Shown here: positions 41,406-50,774 of the stretch, piece by piece
Layout: the number at the start of each line of letters is the position of its first letter
How positions within the stretch are numbered: the first letter of the stretch is position 1
Origin: Myxococcales bacterium
GTDB lineage: Bacteria; Myxococcota_A; Polyangia; Haliangiales; Haliangiaceae
DNA length: 64,000 nucleotides
Assembly: GCA_016716835.1 (NCBI GenBank)
Contig: JADJUW010000002.1
Coordinates: forward strand, 186,001 to 250,000
Reading direction: 5' to 3'
Made by a program: the position numbers and the translations under genes
The notes under the pieces: generated by a model
Told to the model about the DNA's origin: nothing
Database searches by the model: none
What the model saw: only the letters and a program-made list of their open reading frames with translations

Positions 41406-42875
41406 ATGGTGAAAACATCGTTGGTAGTTGGCGCGGGTTTGGTCTCAATCATCTCAATCATGGCGGTATGCGCGCAGGCACAGCCCGCGCCGGAGCCGAG
41501 GCCAGCGCCGGGCCCAATCGCTCGCGCCCCCTCGCGCCCGCTAACCATCGCCGCGTCGGGCGGTACCTGCGCCGAGGGCGTCGCCTCAAATTCCGGCCAG
41601 GCCGGCAACTTCGCCGGCGGCCGCATGGTCGCCTCGCTCTCACACCCATACGTCCTAGCCGGCGAGCCATCGCTGTACGCCGCCATCGACCTATCAACCG
41701 ACGCCATCGTCGGCGAAAAGCGGCCGGCGCTCTCGCTCGCCATCGTCATTGATCGCTCCGGCTCCATGTCGGGCGACAAGATCGTCCAGGCCCGCGCCGC
41801 TGCCAAGGGCATCATCTCGCGCCTAAACGAGGGCGACGCCGTTTCGCTGGTGCAATACGACGACACCGCCGAGGTCGTGGTGCCGCTCATCGCGATGACC
41901 GACGCCGGCAAGAAACGCCTTGCCGCCGCGATCGACAACATCTCCGACCGCGGTGGCACCAACCTGCACGGCGGCATGGTGCTCGGGCGCGACCAAATCG
42001 CCGGCGCGATCAAATCTGGCAACGTCAACCGCGTCATCTTGCTCTCGGACGGCCTCGCCAACGTCGGCGTCACCGACCCGTCGGTCATCGCCAGCGTCGC
42101 CGGCACCGCCGCCGACCGCGGCATCCGCATCACCACCGTCGGCGTTGGCGACGACTACAACGAAGACCTCATGGAAACCATCGCCGAGTCAGGCCGTGGT
42201 GCTTACTATTATGTGCAACGCGCTGCCGACCTCGAATCCGTCTTCGCCCGCGAAATCAGCTCGCTCTCTGGCACCATCGCCAGCAACGTCGAACTCACGC
42301 TTGAGCCACTTTGCGCCGGCGTCGCGATCGAAGAAATCTACGGCTATGCCGCCAAGCGCGACGGCAACCGCTTCACGATTTCGCTCCCCGACCTCTTTGG
42401 CAACGACAGCCGCAAGGCAGTAATTCGCTTTAGCAACAGCGCGCAAACCCGCGCCGCGGTCAAAGCCACCCTGCGCTTCAAGCACGCTCGCACCGGCGCC
42501 GCGCATAGCGTGACCTCTGTCCTCACCTACGACATCACCAGCAATACCGCGCAGGTCGACGGCGCCGTCAACCGCGACGTCATGGCTAAGGTCGAGCAAG
42601 CCGAAACCGCCAAGAGCATCCGCGAAGCCATGGTCGCCTACGAGAAAGGCAACGCCGAAGAGGCTCGCAAGATGATCGCGACGCAAAAAGCGACAACCCA
42701 GCAACGCGCCAGCAAGTACGGCTACGACAAAGACTCGCGCGTGCAGGAGCTCGAGGCCTCCGCCGAAAAGCTAGACGACGCCATCCAGGCCGCACCGGCC
42801 GCCGCTTCCGACGAGGGCAAGGCGATGCGCAAGGCTTCTAAAGCCGCAGCCGGCGCCATGTCGAAGCAAAACTAG
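41406..42875 (+). CDS. Exported von Willebrand factor A domain protein
   Basis: A 489-aa protein with a signal peptide (cut after about residue 25, AQA). The vWA domain starts LAIVIDRSGSMSGDK, with the MIDAS DxSxS, and contains GGTNLHGGM and LLSDGLANVG. A beta-rich domain and a helical, Lys/Glu/Ala-rich tail follow. This layout is like YfbK-type vWA proteins. GGAGG at 41396-41400 sets the start at ATG 41406. An intrinsic terminator follows at 42933. Confidence 0.87.
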   Translation: MVKTSLVVGAGLVSIISIMAVCAQAQPAPEPRPAPGPIARAPSRPLTIAASGGTCAEGVASNSGQAGNFAGGRMVASLSHPYVLAGEPSLYAAIDLSTDAIVGEKRPALSLAIVIDRSGSMSGDKIVQARAAAKGIISRLNEGDAVSLVQYDDTAEVVVPLIAMTDAGKKRLAAAIDNISDRGGTNLHGGMVLGRDQIAGAIKSGNVNRVILLSDGLANVGVTDPSVIASVAGTAADRGIRITTVGVGDDYNEDLMETIAESGRGAYYYVQRAADLESVFAREISSLSGTIASNVELTLEPLCAGVAIEEIYGYAAKRDGNRFTISLPDLFGNDSRKAVIRFSNSAQTRAAVKATLRFKHARTGAAHSVTSVLTYDITSNTAQVDGAVNRDVMAKVEQAETAKSIREAMVAYEKGNAEEARKMIATQKATTQQRASKYGYDKDSRVQELEASAEKLDDAIQAAPAAASDEGKAMRKASKAAAGAMSKQN

Positions 42876-42932
42876 CCCGCAAACCACTACGCAAAAAAAC
42901 CGCCCCATGTGCGATGGGCCGGCATGCGAAAC

Positions 42933-42955
42933 ACGCGGCGCGAGGCCGCGTTTTT
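42933..42955 (+). terminator. Intrinsic terminator of the vWA gene
   Basis: The stem ACGCGGC/GCCGCGT with 5-nt loop GCGAG is followed by TTTT. It lies 58 nt after the vWA stop. Confidence 0.8.
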
Positions 42956-42966
42956 AGTTCGTTATG

Positions 42967-43422
42967 CTAGGCGTGGGTTTGCACGCGCTGATAGCCATTT
43001 TGAACTGGCTGGTACTCGTTGCGCTCGTCTTCGGATTCGTCGGTGTCTTCTTCATCGTCCGCCGCGTCGCTTGGCGCCATAAACCAGCCCACCACCGAGG
43101 CGATGCCAAAGCCAGCCGCAATAATCGCAAAGGCGACCGAAAAACCATTTGGCGCGTGGCCATTAGCAAAATTGCCAATGCCACCGAACGACTTGACCAA
43201 ACCAGAAGTGCCGAGGGCCAACAGCCCCATCCAAACACCCGCCGGTATCCAAAACAGATGATTTCGCTGCCCTCGATATTCCATAAATGCCGAGACCGCG
43301 GCACCAGCGCCCAGGCCAATCGACATCGCCGTATATGGCGAGATGATCATCTGCAGCAACATGTAGACCGCAACCGTGACCGCGACTGGAACGAACAAGA
43401 GGGTTGAATAAACAAAAATCAT
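42967..43422 (-). CDS. Small multi-helix membrane protein with an acidic tail
   Basis: A 151-aa protein with about four helices (2-22, 27-45, 58-75, 95-115), followed by a cytoplasmic tail rich in Asp/Glu (DDEEDTDESEDE). AAGGAG lies 10 nt before ATG 43422. No family was recognised. A sigma-54-like element is at 43470-43485. Confidence 0.6.
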   Translation of the reverse strand: MIFVYSTLLFVPVAVTVAVYMLLQMIISPYTAMSIGLGAGAAVSAFMEYRGQRNHLFWIPAGVWMGLLALGTSGLVKSFGGIGNFANGHAPNGFSVAFAIIAAGFGIASVVGWFMAPSDAADDEEDTDESEDERNEYQPVQNGYQRVQTHA

Positions 43423-43469
43423 CGCTAGTTTCTCCTTGATTAACTCGTTGTTGAGCTAACCAGCAATAG

Positions 43470-43485
43470 TGCAGCTTCCATGCCA
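43470..43485 (-). promoter_or_regulatory. Sigma-54-like promoter of the small membrane protein gene
   Basis: The minus strand reads TGGCATGGAAGCTGCA, two mismatches to the consensus, with GG and GC kept. The predicted start point near 43459 leaves a 37-nt leader containing the AAGGAG site. Confidence 0.5.
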
Positions 43486-43584
43486 GGCACCAAAGCGCCC
43501 AAACCCCGCAGTCGTCGGGCGCTGCCGCCACCAACCTGGGGGGCGCGTCACCAAGCTGAGAGGGCGGGGCCCCACACCTCGACG

Positions 43585-44553
43585 CTAGTTAACGGCTGCG
43601 CGGGCGGCAGGCTTGCGCTTGCCGAGCTCGCCTTTGCCAGGCGAACCCTTGGATGAAGACTTCGTGGCGTCGCTTGCCTTGACCGGCGCCCCCACTGATG
43701 GCCCCGTCAGCTTGCGCTGCTCCATCCACGTCGCCACCCGCGAAAAATCGGCAAAGCGCGTCAACTTGCCAAAGCCGCCAAGAAACGACATCACCACGTC
43801 GCGGCCGCCGATTCGCGCCGCAATCACGAAGCAGTGCCCCGCCAGGTCGGTGTAGCCGGTCTTGCCGCCAAGCACCGGATAACGCGACGAAAACAGGGTG
43901 CGGTTAGTATTGCGATACACGACCACCTTGCCGGTCTTGGCCGTGACCTTGGTTTCCTGCGTGGTCATAATTTTTGCGAGTACCGGATCCTTGAGCGCCT
44001 CGCGCAACGCTAACGCCAGCTCACGCGGGGTTGAGGTATTGCCTAGCAGCCCCGACGTATCCGTAAAATGCGTGCGCGTCAGGCCCATCTTCTTGGCATA
44101 AGCGTTTACGGCCGCAATCAATTGCGCGTCGGTCAGGCCGACGGCGCGGCCTAGGGCGCTGGGGGCGCGGTTATCCGACGCGATCAGCATGGCCCGCAGC
44201 AGGTCATGATTGGTGTACTGCTCGTCGACGTACAGCCTAGTGCGCGCGCCGCCCTTGGCACGGTCGGCGTCGCTCTGCGAAATGGTAGTCCAGTCGTCGA
44301 GCTTAAGGCCGCGCTGCCGCACAACTAGCGCCACAAACACCTTGGATGTCGAGGCAATGGGCCGCGCCTCATCTGCCCCGCGGCCGGCGATCGTCGCCCC
44401 CGTCTTGGCATCCATTACCCAAAACGCCGACGAGCGCACGTCCGGCGCGGTGGCGTTGGTTGCGGCTTTTGTACTGGGTTTGGCGCTGGCGATGCTCTCC
44501 CCCGAGAGCAGCGCAGCCATCACCAATACGACATGTCCCCACATGGCGTGCAT
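43585..44553 (-). CDS. D-alanyl-D-alanine carboxypeptidase (S11 family)
   Basis: A 322-aa exported penicillin-binding protein of the PBP5/PBP7 group that trims or cleaves peptidoglycan stem peptides. The three active-site motifs are present: STSK (SxxK), SDN (SxN) and KTGYT (KTG). A signal peptide (about 1-22) precedes them. A Lys/Ser/Gly-rich basic tail ends the protein. ATG 44553 is supported by a TACCAT -10 element 6 nt upstream; the longer frame to 44613 is less likely. Confidence 0.9.
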   Translation of the reverse strand: MHAMWGHVVLVMAALLSGESIASAKPSTKAATNATAPDVRSSAFWVMDAKTGATIAGRGADEARPIASTSKVFVALVVRQRGLKLDDWTTISQSDADRAKGGARTRLYVDEQYTNHDLLRAMLIASDNRAPSALGRAVGLTDAQLIAAVNAYAKKMGLTRTHFTDTSGLLGNTSTPRELALALREALKDPVLAKIMTTQETKVTAKTGKVVVYRNTNRTLFSSRYPVLGGKTGYTDLAGHCFVIAARIGGRDVVMSFLGGFGKLTRFADFSRVATWMEQRKLTGPSVGAPVKASDATKSSSKGSPGKGELGKRKPAARAAVN

Positions 44554-44559
44554 CTTTAA

Positions 44560-44565
44560 ATGGTA
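44560..44565 (-). promoter_or_regulatory. -10 element for leaderless transcription of the S11 peptidase gene
   Basis: TACCAT on the minus strand, 6 nt before ATG 44553. Confidence 0.4.
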
Positions 44566-44686
44566 TCGAATCCCGGCGGGCCACGCGAGTTTTTTCGCCA
44601 CAAACCCCACCATCGGCTGGCGTCAACCGATGACGCCATGCACAATTAATAAGCGCGCTCGCCGGACGACCACGCATCATTAGACC

Positions 44687-44715
44687 TTGCGTCGATTTGG
44701 CGCGTTCGCAATAAT
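44687..44715 (+). promoter_or_regulatory. Sigma-70-type promoter of the Ser/Thr kinase gene
   Basis: TTGCGT (44687-44692), 17-nt spacer, AATAAT (44710-44715), then ATG at 44734. Confidence 0.45.
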
Positions 44716-44733
44716 CACGGGACTTCGTTTGCC

Positions 44734-46374
44734 ATGGCTAGACCGACCAAAACCCAGCAGAAACTCGACTTAATTGGGGTTTCTTTTGGCAATTACGTCG
44801 CCACCCGCAAGCTGGGCGAAGGCGGCATGGGCGCCGTGTTTCTCGCGGCGCATCCGCATATCGGCAAGAAGGTCGCGGTCAAGGTCTTGCACGCGACGTA
44901 TTCGGACTCCGAAGACGTCGTCAAGCGCTTTTTTGATGAGGCCAAGGCGGTCAACGACATCGGCCATTCCAACATCGTCGATATCAGCGACTTCGGCCTG
45001 CTCGATCACCCAGAATATGGCCGGCTGTACTACTTCATCATGGAGTACCTCGACGGCCTCACGCTCAAGCAGCTGACCCGTCGCGATGGCCGTCTGCCGC
45101 CGGCCCGCGTGCTGGGCATCGCGTCGCAAATCGCCGACGCTCTGGCCGCGTCGCACCGCGCCCACATTATTCATCGGGACTTAAAGCCCGACAACATCAT
45201 CTTGCAGGAACGCGACGGCCGCGCCGACATCGTCAAGATCTTAGACTTCGGCATCGCGAAGCTATCAGGTGACAACAATAGCAGCCAGACCCGCGCCGGC
45301 ATCGTGCTCGGCACGCCCGCCTATATGTCGCCCGAGCAATGCGAAGGCAAAGGCCGCATTGATCACCGCACCGATATCTATTCGCTGGGCATCGTCATGT
45401 ACGAAATGGTCGCGGGGCGCGTGCCGTTTACCGCGGAAACCTACGGCGACGTCCTGATCCAGCATCTCACGCGCACGCCCGAGCGCCCATCGCTGCATAA
45501 CCCGCAGCTGCCGCCGGCGATCGAAGCGGTTATTCTCAAGGCGCTCGAAAAACGCCCTGACAATCGCTACCCCAACATGACCGAGTTTGCCGCCGCCATC
45601 AACGATCCGGCGGGCTACGTCAACCGCTACGGCGGCCTGCACGAGTTCACGCACACGCCGATTCCCGGCATTAGCTCGCCATCGCGCCCTATGGCCGCTA
45701 CCATGATGGCATCGCCTGGCCAAGCCGCCGGCGTGGCGCCACCGCCAATGCCGCCCAGCGACCCAACCACGATGAGCAGCGGCGCGGGCCAACTCGCGGC
45801 CGTCAAGTCATCGTCAGGTTCGAGCGGCCTGCTCACGGCGATGGTGGTGCTGCTCGCGCTAGGCGGCGGTGGCTACGCGGCATATTGGATGTCCGAGCGG
45901 GGCAAGCAAGCCGAACTCGCGGGCGCGGCGCTGAGCGGTGGCGACGCAGACGCGGAGGCTCAAGGCCATGGCACGCCGGTGCCGGCACCGGATGCTGGCG
46001 CTGTCGTGCCCGACGCGGCGCTGGCTAATCCACCGCTAGATGCCGCGGCGCTTGTAAACGATGCGGCCGTGCACCCCGCAACGATCACGCTAACAATCTC
46101 TAGCAAGCCCAAAGGCGCCAAGGTCAAACTCGGCGGCAAGTTGCTTGGCGTCACCAACGCGACCTTCGAAGTGCCATGGTCAGATGCGGCGCAAGAGCTC
46201 GTCATCGAGAGCAACGGCTATGTAGATTATCGCGAATCGCTGACCCCGACCGCTAACATCATGATCAAGGCACAGCTCAGCGCCAAGCCCAAAAACGGCA
46301 GCACCAAGCCCAAATGTAAGCCGGGCGATGGCGAAACCGTAGATGTGTTCGCCGACGACAATTGCGTTAAGTAA
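44734..46374 (+). CDS. Ser/Thr protein kinase with transmembrane helix and PEGA domain
   Basis: A 546-aa eukaryotic-type kinase. Catalytic motifs: glycine loop GEGGMGAVF, VAVKV (ATP-binding Lys), HRDLKPDNI, DFGIAKL and GTPAYMSPEQ. A Pro/Ser-rich linker leads to one helix (about 366-386). The extracytoplasmic part is an Ala/Asp-rich stretch and a PEGA-like domain (about 447-520; ISSKPKGAKVKLGGKLLG). The C-terminus has two Cys. Such kinases signal from the envelope in myxobacteria. The next gene, encoding an exported TPR/barrel protein, has its own promoter. Confidence 0.92.
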   Translation: MARPTKTQQKLDLIGVSFGNYVATRKLGEGGMGAVFLAAHPHIGKKVAVKVLHATYSDSEDVVKRFFDEAKAVNDIGHSNIVDISDFGLLDHPEYGRLYYFIMEYLDGLTLKQLTRRDGRLPPARVLGIASQIADALAASHRAHIIHRDLKPDNIILQERDGRADIVKILDFGIAKLSGDNNSSQTRAGIVLGTPAYMSPEQCEGKGRIDHRTDIYSLGIVMYEMVAGRVPFTAETYGDVLIQHLTRTPERPSLHNPQLPPAIEAVILKALEKRPDNRYPNMTEFAAAINDPAGYVNRYGGLHEFTHTPIPGISSPSRPMAATMMASPGQAAGVAPPPMPPSDPTTMSSGAGQLAAVKSSSGSSGLLTAMVVLLALGGGGYAAYWMSERGKQAELAGAALSGGDADAEAQGHGTPVPAPDAGAVVPDAALANPPLDAAALVNDAAVHPATITLTISSKPKGAKVKLGGKLLGVTNATFEVPWSDAAQELVIESNGYVDYRESLTPTANIMIKAQLSAKPKNGSTKPKCKPGDGETVDVFADDNCVK

Positions 46375-46380
46375 ATAGGG

Positions 46381-46386
46381 TATAGT
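46381..46386 (+). promoter_or_regulatory. -10 element before the TPR/barrel gene
   Basis: TATAGT, 6 nt before ATG 46393; fits leaderless transcription. Confidence 0.55.
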
Positions 46387-46392
46387 CACGCC

Positions 46393-47679
46393 ATGAAATT
46401 GGCAGCTACGCTGGTGGCATGGGTGGGGTTACTTGTGGCCGCGCCCGGCCTAGAGCGCGCGATCGCGCAACCAGCCCAAGATAAGTCGGCCCGTGAGTTA
46501 CACGAAGCGGCGCAGAAGGCGTACGACCTCAGCAAATTCGCCGATGCCGTCGAGCTGTGGACCTCGGCCTACGAAAAAGATCCGCGCCCCGGCTTCTTGT
46601 TCAACATTGGACGCGCCCACATGAATAATACCGACTGCAAGTCGGTGCGGTTTTTCGACCGCTTCATCAAGGTTGCCGGCAAGAGCTCACAAGTTTCCAT
46701 GGCACGCGACCTCGTCGAAAAAGAGCGCGCGCGCTGCGGCAAAAAGCAAGACAAGGCCAAGGGGCTCGGCGAGCTCGGCGAAACGTCGATGAGCGAAGGC
46801 AAGTGCGCTGAGGCCGCCGAATACTTCCGCAGCCAGCTCGACGAGCGCAAGCGCGATGATTTCAACGAGGCGAGCAAGGCCGAGCTCGTGGCGATTAGCG
46901 ATCGCATCGCCGCCGCGGACGCCTGCGTGACCGCGCGTGCGCGTGATCAAAAGTCGCTCGACGCCGCCGAAGAGCATCGCCTGGCGGGGCGTTGCCGGGA
47001 GGCGATCGTCGCGTTTGAGGCGCACCTTGAGGCGCGCGCGGCCAACGCGGCGCTCCCGCTCACCGGCGCTGAACGCGAAGGGATTGAACAAACCATCGCG
47101 GAGCTGCGAGCTGATCCGTGTTCGCAGAAAAAGCCAGCGACCATCCTTGGGGTCGCCAAGCTCGCCGTGCGTTTGCAGGGCGGGGCGGCGGTGTTGCCGA
47201 TCAGGCCAAACTCCACCACGACGCAGTCGATGGTGCGTCTAGGTGCAGGGTATCTCGTGCGCCTGGGCAGGGCGTTTGAGCTTGAAGTTGGCGCGACGTT
47301 CGCAGAACACCTCGTCCGCGCCACTGGGAAAGATCCTCACATCGTGACGACCGTAGCGCACGCCAGGCTCGGCTATATCGGGGCGGCGCAAATGCAATTT
47401 GGTATTGAAGCCAGTGGCGGCGTCGCCGGCGCCTTTGCCTTGGGCGAAGGCAACCCGTTTGTCGTCTTTGCTTGCGATCCAGCCGAGCCAGATTGCAGCA
47501 ACGCCAGTGGCACGGTTTGGATGCCATATCTGGCAGGCGGGCTTTTTGTCGATTTTGCGGTGACACGGCGCATCGCCTTGGGGCTGACGGCGACCTTTGG
47601 CCGCGCGGTTTCGTCGTCGCCGGAAATCGACCTAACGCCGCTGGTTGGCGTTACGGGCGGAATTTCGTTGCGATTTTAG
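46393..47679 (+). CDS. Exported protein with TPR-like N-terminus and beta-barrel-like C-terminus
   Basis: A 428-aa protein with a signal peptide (cut after about residue 25, AIA). Residues 35-110 look like tetratricopeptide helices (KAYDLSKFADAVELWTSAY, PGFLFNIGRAHMN), and a second helical part runs to about 240. From about 255 on, alternating strands rich in Gly and aromatics end in GGISLRF, a typical outer-membrane barrel end. It may be a periplasm-facing barrel; function unknown. It follows the kinase gene and precedes a PH-domain protein. Confidence 0.62.
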   Translation: MKLAATLVAWVGLLVAAPGLERAIAQPAQDKSARELHEAAQKAYDLSKFADAVELWTSAYEKDPRPGFLFNIGRAHMNNTDCKSVRFFDRFIKVAGKSSQVSMARDLVEKERARCGKKQDKAKGLGELGETSMSEGKCAEAAEYFRSQLDERKRDDFNEASKAELVAISDRIAAADACVTARARDQKSLDAAEEHRLAGRCREAIVAFEAHLEARAANAALPLTGAEREGIEQTIAELRADPCSQKKPATILGVAKLAVRLQGGAAVLPIRPNSTTTQSMVRLGAGYLVRLGRAFELEVGATFAEHLVRATGKDPHIVTTVAHARLGYIGAAQMQFGIEASGGVAGAFALGEGNPFVVFACDPAEPDCSNASGTVWMPYLAGGLFVDFAVTRRIALGLTATFGRAVSSSPEIDLTPLVGVTGGISLRF

Positions 47680-47689
47680 GGAGCATCAT

Positions 47690-48349
47690 ATGAAGAAATG
47701 TCCGTTTTGCGCCGAGGAAATTCAACCCGACGCCATCAAGTGTCGGTACTGCCAATCATCGTTGACCCCTGGTGGTGGCGCGGCGGCTGACGCGACATCG
47801 CCACCGGCGGCAGCACCATTCGCAGGATCCGCGAGTCGCTCACCCGGTCACCCCGAGCGACGCATGATCTACGATGGAAGCCCCTCGGCAGCGGCGTATC
47901 TCATGCAGTACGCGTCGATCATTATCGGCACCCTCGTCGCAACCGTGTTGTTTAATTGGATCGCCGGCCGCACCGACGCCACCGATAAGAATCACGTCCT
48001 GCTCATCGCCTTGCCGCTCCTAGTCGGTGTGCTCGCGTTTTTCGCGATGTGGCTATTTCGTCGCTCGATTCGCTTTCGCGTCACCTCGACCAACATCGAG
48101 TTCGAGCGCGGCATTCTGTCGAAAAACATCGACGTGCTGGAGCTGTGGCGTTGCCGCGATGTGCGCTATCGCCAGAGCCTCACCGACCGCATGCTCGGCA
48201 TCGCCCATATTGATATTTTCACGACCGATGTCACCACGCCGCAGATCGAGATGATCGGGCTGCCGGCCTCGCGCCAGCTATTTGAGCAGATCCGCGACAG
48301 CATCGAGCTGCAGCGCCAGTCTCATAATATCTATGGCGTTGTGAGCTAG
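47690..48349 (+). CDS. Zinc-ribbon and bacterial PH-domain membrane protein
   Basis: A 219-aa protein. The N-terminal zinc ribbon is CPFCAEEIQPDAIKCRYC (4-21). A low-complexity linker, two transmembrane helices (about 78-98 and 107-125) and a bacterial PH (DUF304/bPH2) domain (about 130-205) follow. Such proteins are membrane-associated and uncharacterised. GGGAG lies before ATG 47690, 10 nt after the preceding stop, so it is probably co-transcribed with its neighbours on both sides. Confidence 0.72.
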   Translation: MKKCPFCAEEIQPDAIKCRYCQSSLTPGGGAAADATSPPAAAPFAGSASRSPGHPERRMIYDGSPSAAAYLMQYASIIIGTLVATVLFNWIAGRTDATDKNHVLLIALPLLVGVLAFFAMWLFRRSIRFRVTSTNIEFERGILSKNIDVLELWRCRDVRYRQSLTDRMLGIAHIDIFTTDVTTPQIEMIGLPASRQLFEQIRDSIELQRQSHNIYGVVS

Positions 48350-48353
48350 TGCG

Positions 48354-49154
48354 ATGGCCGCGGTGGTCGTAATCCAGGCGTGGTTGCAGGGCCCTGAGGG
48401 CGCCTTGATCCGCCGTCAGGTCACCATGGTAACCGCGGAGCGTTGGCGCGAGCAACGCGTCTTGCTGGCGACGTATACGCAATGCCCTGATAAGACGGCG
48501 CCCACGCTGCGCGTCGCGACCTATACGTGGCCCATCTCGCCCGCTGGCACCGACCCCTATGGCATGTGGGGCATCCACGTCACAGGCGAGGCGGAGCAGC
48601 AGCTTGCGTTGCAATGGCTGGAGCAGACGGCGGGCAGCTTGCGCGCCTCGCCACCGCCGAAGCGCATTACGGATCGCATCATCGCATCGGACCGCATCCG
48701 CATTGCGACCGCGGAGGTGCTCGACCGCCGGCCGGCCTCGCAAGCCGACACAGGCGAGTTTGTCGCCCAGACGCCCAAGGCCGCCGCGCAGGCCGAGGCC
48801 CCAAAGCGCAAGATCGTAAAGGCGCATACCTTGCCGTATGGCAGCGGCTCGATGACAGACATGCCAGCCGTCGATGAGGTCGGCTTGACGGCCGAGGACG
48901 CAAGCCGCGACGCGCGCCAGGAGGTGCTTGCCAACGTGTTCGCCGTCCATCACTTCGCTGAAGATGAGGCGGCGGTGCTGCTGCACCTCGGGCGTCACGG
49001 CACCATCTCCGCCACCGACGTGGTGGCGTTGGTTGGTACGGATGCGCCTGACGTGTGGATGAACGTGCTTGGACGCCGGCTGGCAGCCGCGCGCCTGACG
49101 CTCATGCGGCGTGATGACCAAGGCGGGGAGCCCGCCTGGCAGTGGATTGGCTGA
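48354..49154 (+). CDS. Protein of unknown function
   Basis: A 266-aa soluble protein with no signal peptide. The N-terminal half is alpha/beta; a Lys/Ala-rich linker is near 155-165. The C-terminal 75 residues (LANVFAVHHFAEDEAAVLLHLGRHGTISATDVVALVG) have the helix pattern of a winged-helix domain. It starts 4 nt after the PH-domain gene. No family was recognised. Confidence 0.6.
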   Translation: MAAVVVIQAWLQGPEGALIRRQVTMVTAERWREQRVLLATYTQCPDKTAPTLRVATYTWPISPAGTDPYGMWGIHVTGEAEQQLALQWLEQTAGSLRASPPPKRITDRIIASDRIRIATAEVLDRRPASQADTGEFVAQTPKAAAQAEAPKRKIVKAHTLPYGSGSMTDMPAVDEVGLTAEDASRDARQEVLANVFAVHHFAEDEAAVLLHLGRHGTISATDVVALVGTDAPDVWMNVLGRRLAAARLTLMRRDDQGGEPAWQWIG

Positions 49155-49251
49155 CGCCCCCGAACCAGCCCGTTGCTCGCGCCGATTGGCGGCTAAGATC
49201 GGTTTCCCCGCGGCCTGGGGTGTGCTAACCGTCAGGGCTCGAAAGGGTCCC

Positions 49252-50670
49252 ATGCAACTGCGCCTTGAAGATGTTTCACCCGTTGAAAAGAAGCTCGTCG
49301 TCGAGGTGCCCTGGGACACCGTGAGTGCGCGCCTGGGCACCGCCTACAAGGAAATCGGCAAGGACGCGCACCTGCGCGGCTTTCGCCCCGGCAAGGCGCC
49401 GCGCGCGGTGCTCGAGCAAGTTTACGGCCGCCGCGTCGATGCCGACGTCGCGACGACGCTGCTCGAAGAGTCGTTTTACCGCGCCATCTCCGAGCACAAG
49501 CTCGAGGCCGTCGCGCCACCGCGTTTTGATGCGGCACCGAGCAAGATCGTCAAGGGGCAGCCGCTGGCCTTCGCCGCGATCATCGAGGTCAAGGGCAGCT
49601 TCGAGCCGCAAGGCTACAAGGGCCTCGAAATCGAGCGCCGCAAGGTGGTCGTCACCGACGAACAAGTCGACAAGGCGATCGAGCAATTGCGCCGCGACGC
49701 CACCGAGCTCTTGCCCATCGAAGGCCGCGACGTGCTCGCCGCCACCGACGTCGTTGCGCTCGAGATCAAAGGCACGGTTGGCGAGAATACCGTCGATCAC
49801 AAGCAGTTTGTGGTCGAGCTCGATAACGCCGAGCGCGAGGCAATTCCAGGCCTGCACGCCGCGCTGGTCGGCCTGCCGCTTGCCACCAAAGACAAGGTGC
49901 TTGACCTGCAAGTGCCTGCCGATCACGAAGACCCGCAGATGCGTGGACAAGCGGCCCATCTCACCTTCTCGGTGGTTGAGGCGCGCGCCAAGCAAATGCC
50001 GGCCCTCGACGACGAATTTGCCAAGGACACCGGCAAGGGCCAGACGTTGGCCGAACTCAAGGCCGCCGTGCGCGCCGAGTTGGTCGCCAAGGAAACCGAG
50101 GTTGTGAACCGCGAAGCCCGTCGGCTGGCGCTGCGCGCGCTCGTGAAGCAAAACCCGATCGCCGTTGCCAACACGCTCGTCGATCGCGCGATCGCGGCGC
50201 AATATCGCCGCCTCCAGCAGATGTTTGGCATGCAGGCCAGCGCGCTTGGCGCGATGGGCGACAAGCTCAAGGCCGAGATGCGGCCCGGCGCCATCGATGA
50301 AGTGCGCGGCGAGTTGTTGATCGACGCTATCGCGGCCAAAGAAACCATCGCCATCACCGACGAAGAAATCGAAAATCGGCTGCAAGCGGTGGCGGTTGAA
50401 CGCAATACCACGGCGGCTCGCGTGCGCGCCGAGCTCGAGCGCGACGGACGCATGGATAACGTCACCCATTCCATTCGCCACGACAAGACGCTCGATCTCT
50501 TGGTGACCCATGCCAAGATCACCGAGGTCGACAAATTGACGCAAGACGCGGGCCCTGACCTAGGGGACGCGCCGATCGCCGACGGTCATGACGACCACGC
50601 AAAGCACGACCATGCCGGCAGTGGGCACGACCATGGCGGCCACGTGCACGGCCCCGGCTGCAACCACTAG
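49252..50670 (+). CDS. tig: Trigger factor with a His-rich C-terminal tail
   Basis: A 472-aa ribosome-associated chaperone. The ribosome-binding loop is GFRPGKAPRAVLEQ (about 41-54), followed by the FKBP-like isomerase domain (about 155-240) and the helical chaperone arms. After the normal end, an unusual tail of about 30 residues alternates His and Asp/Gly (DGHDDHAKHDHAGSGHDHGG), likely metal-binding. AAAGGG lies 4 nt before ATG 49252. The tig-clpP-clpX order is conserved in bacteria; here one hydrolase gene interrupts it. Confidence 0.93.
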   Translation: MQLRLEDVSPVEKKLVVEVPWDTVSARLGTAYKEIGKDAHLRGFRPGKAPRAVLEQVYGRRVDADVATTLLEESFYRAISEHKLEAVAPPRFDAAPSKIVKGQPLAFAAIIEVKGSFEPQGYKGLEIERRKVVVTDEQVDKAIEQLRRDATELLPIEGRDVLAATDVVALEIKGTVGENTVDHKQFVVELDNAEREAIPGLHAALVGLPLATKDKVLDLQVPADHEDPQMRGQAAHLTFSVVEARAKQMPALDDEFAKDTGKGQTLAELKAAVRAELVAKETEVVNREARRLALRALVKQNPIAVANTLVDRAIAAQYRRLQQMFGMQASALGAMGDKLKAEMRPGAIDEVRGELLIDAIAAKETIAITDEEIENRLQAVAVERNTTAARVRAELERDGRMDNVTHSIRHDKTLDLLVTHAKITEVDKLTQDAGPDLGDAPIADGHDDHAKHDHAGSGHDHGGHVHGPGCNH

Positions 50671-50774
50671 CGCCAGCGCCCTGCGCGGCGGCGGGGCACC
50701 GGCGCTGAGAGTTTGTTGTCGAATCGACAATTAATTTCTCTGGCTTTTTTGCGCCCGGCTTGTGACACTTGGGC

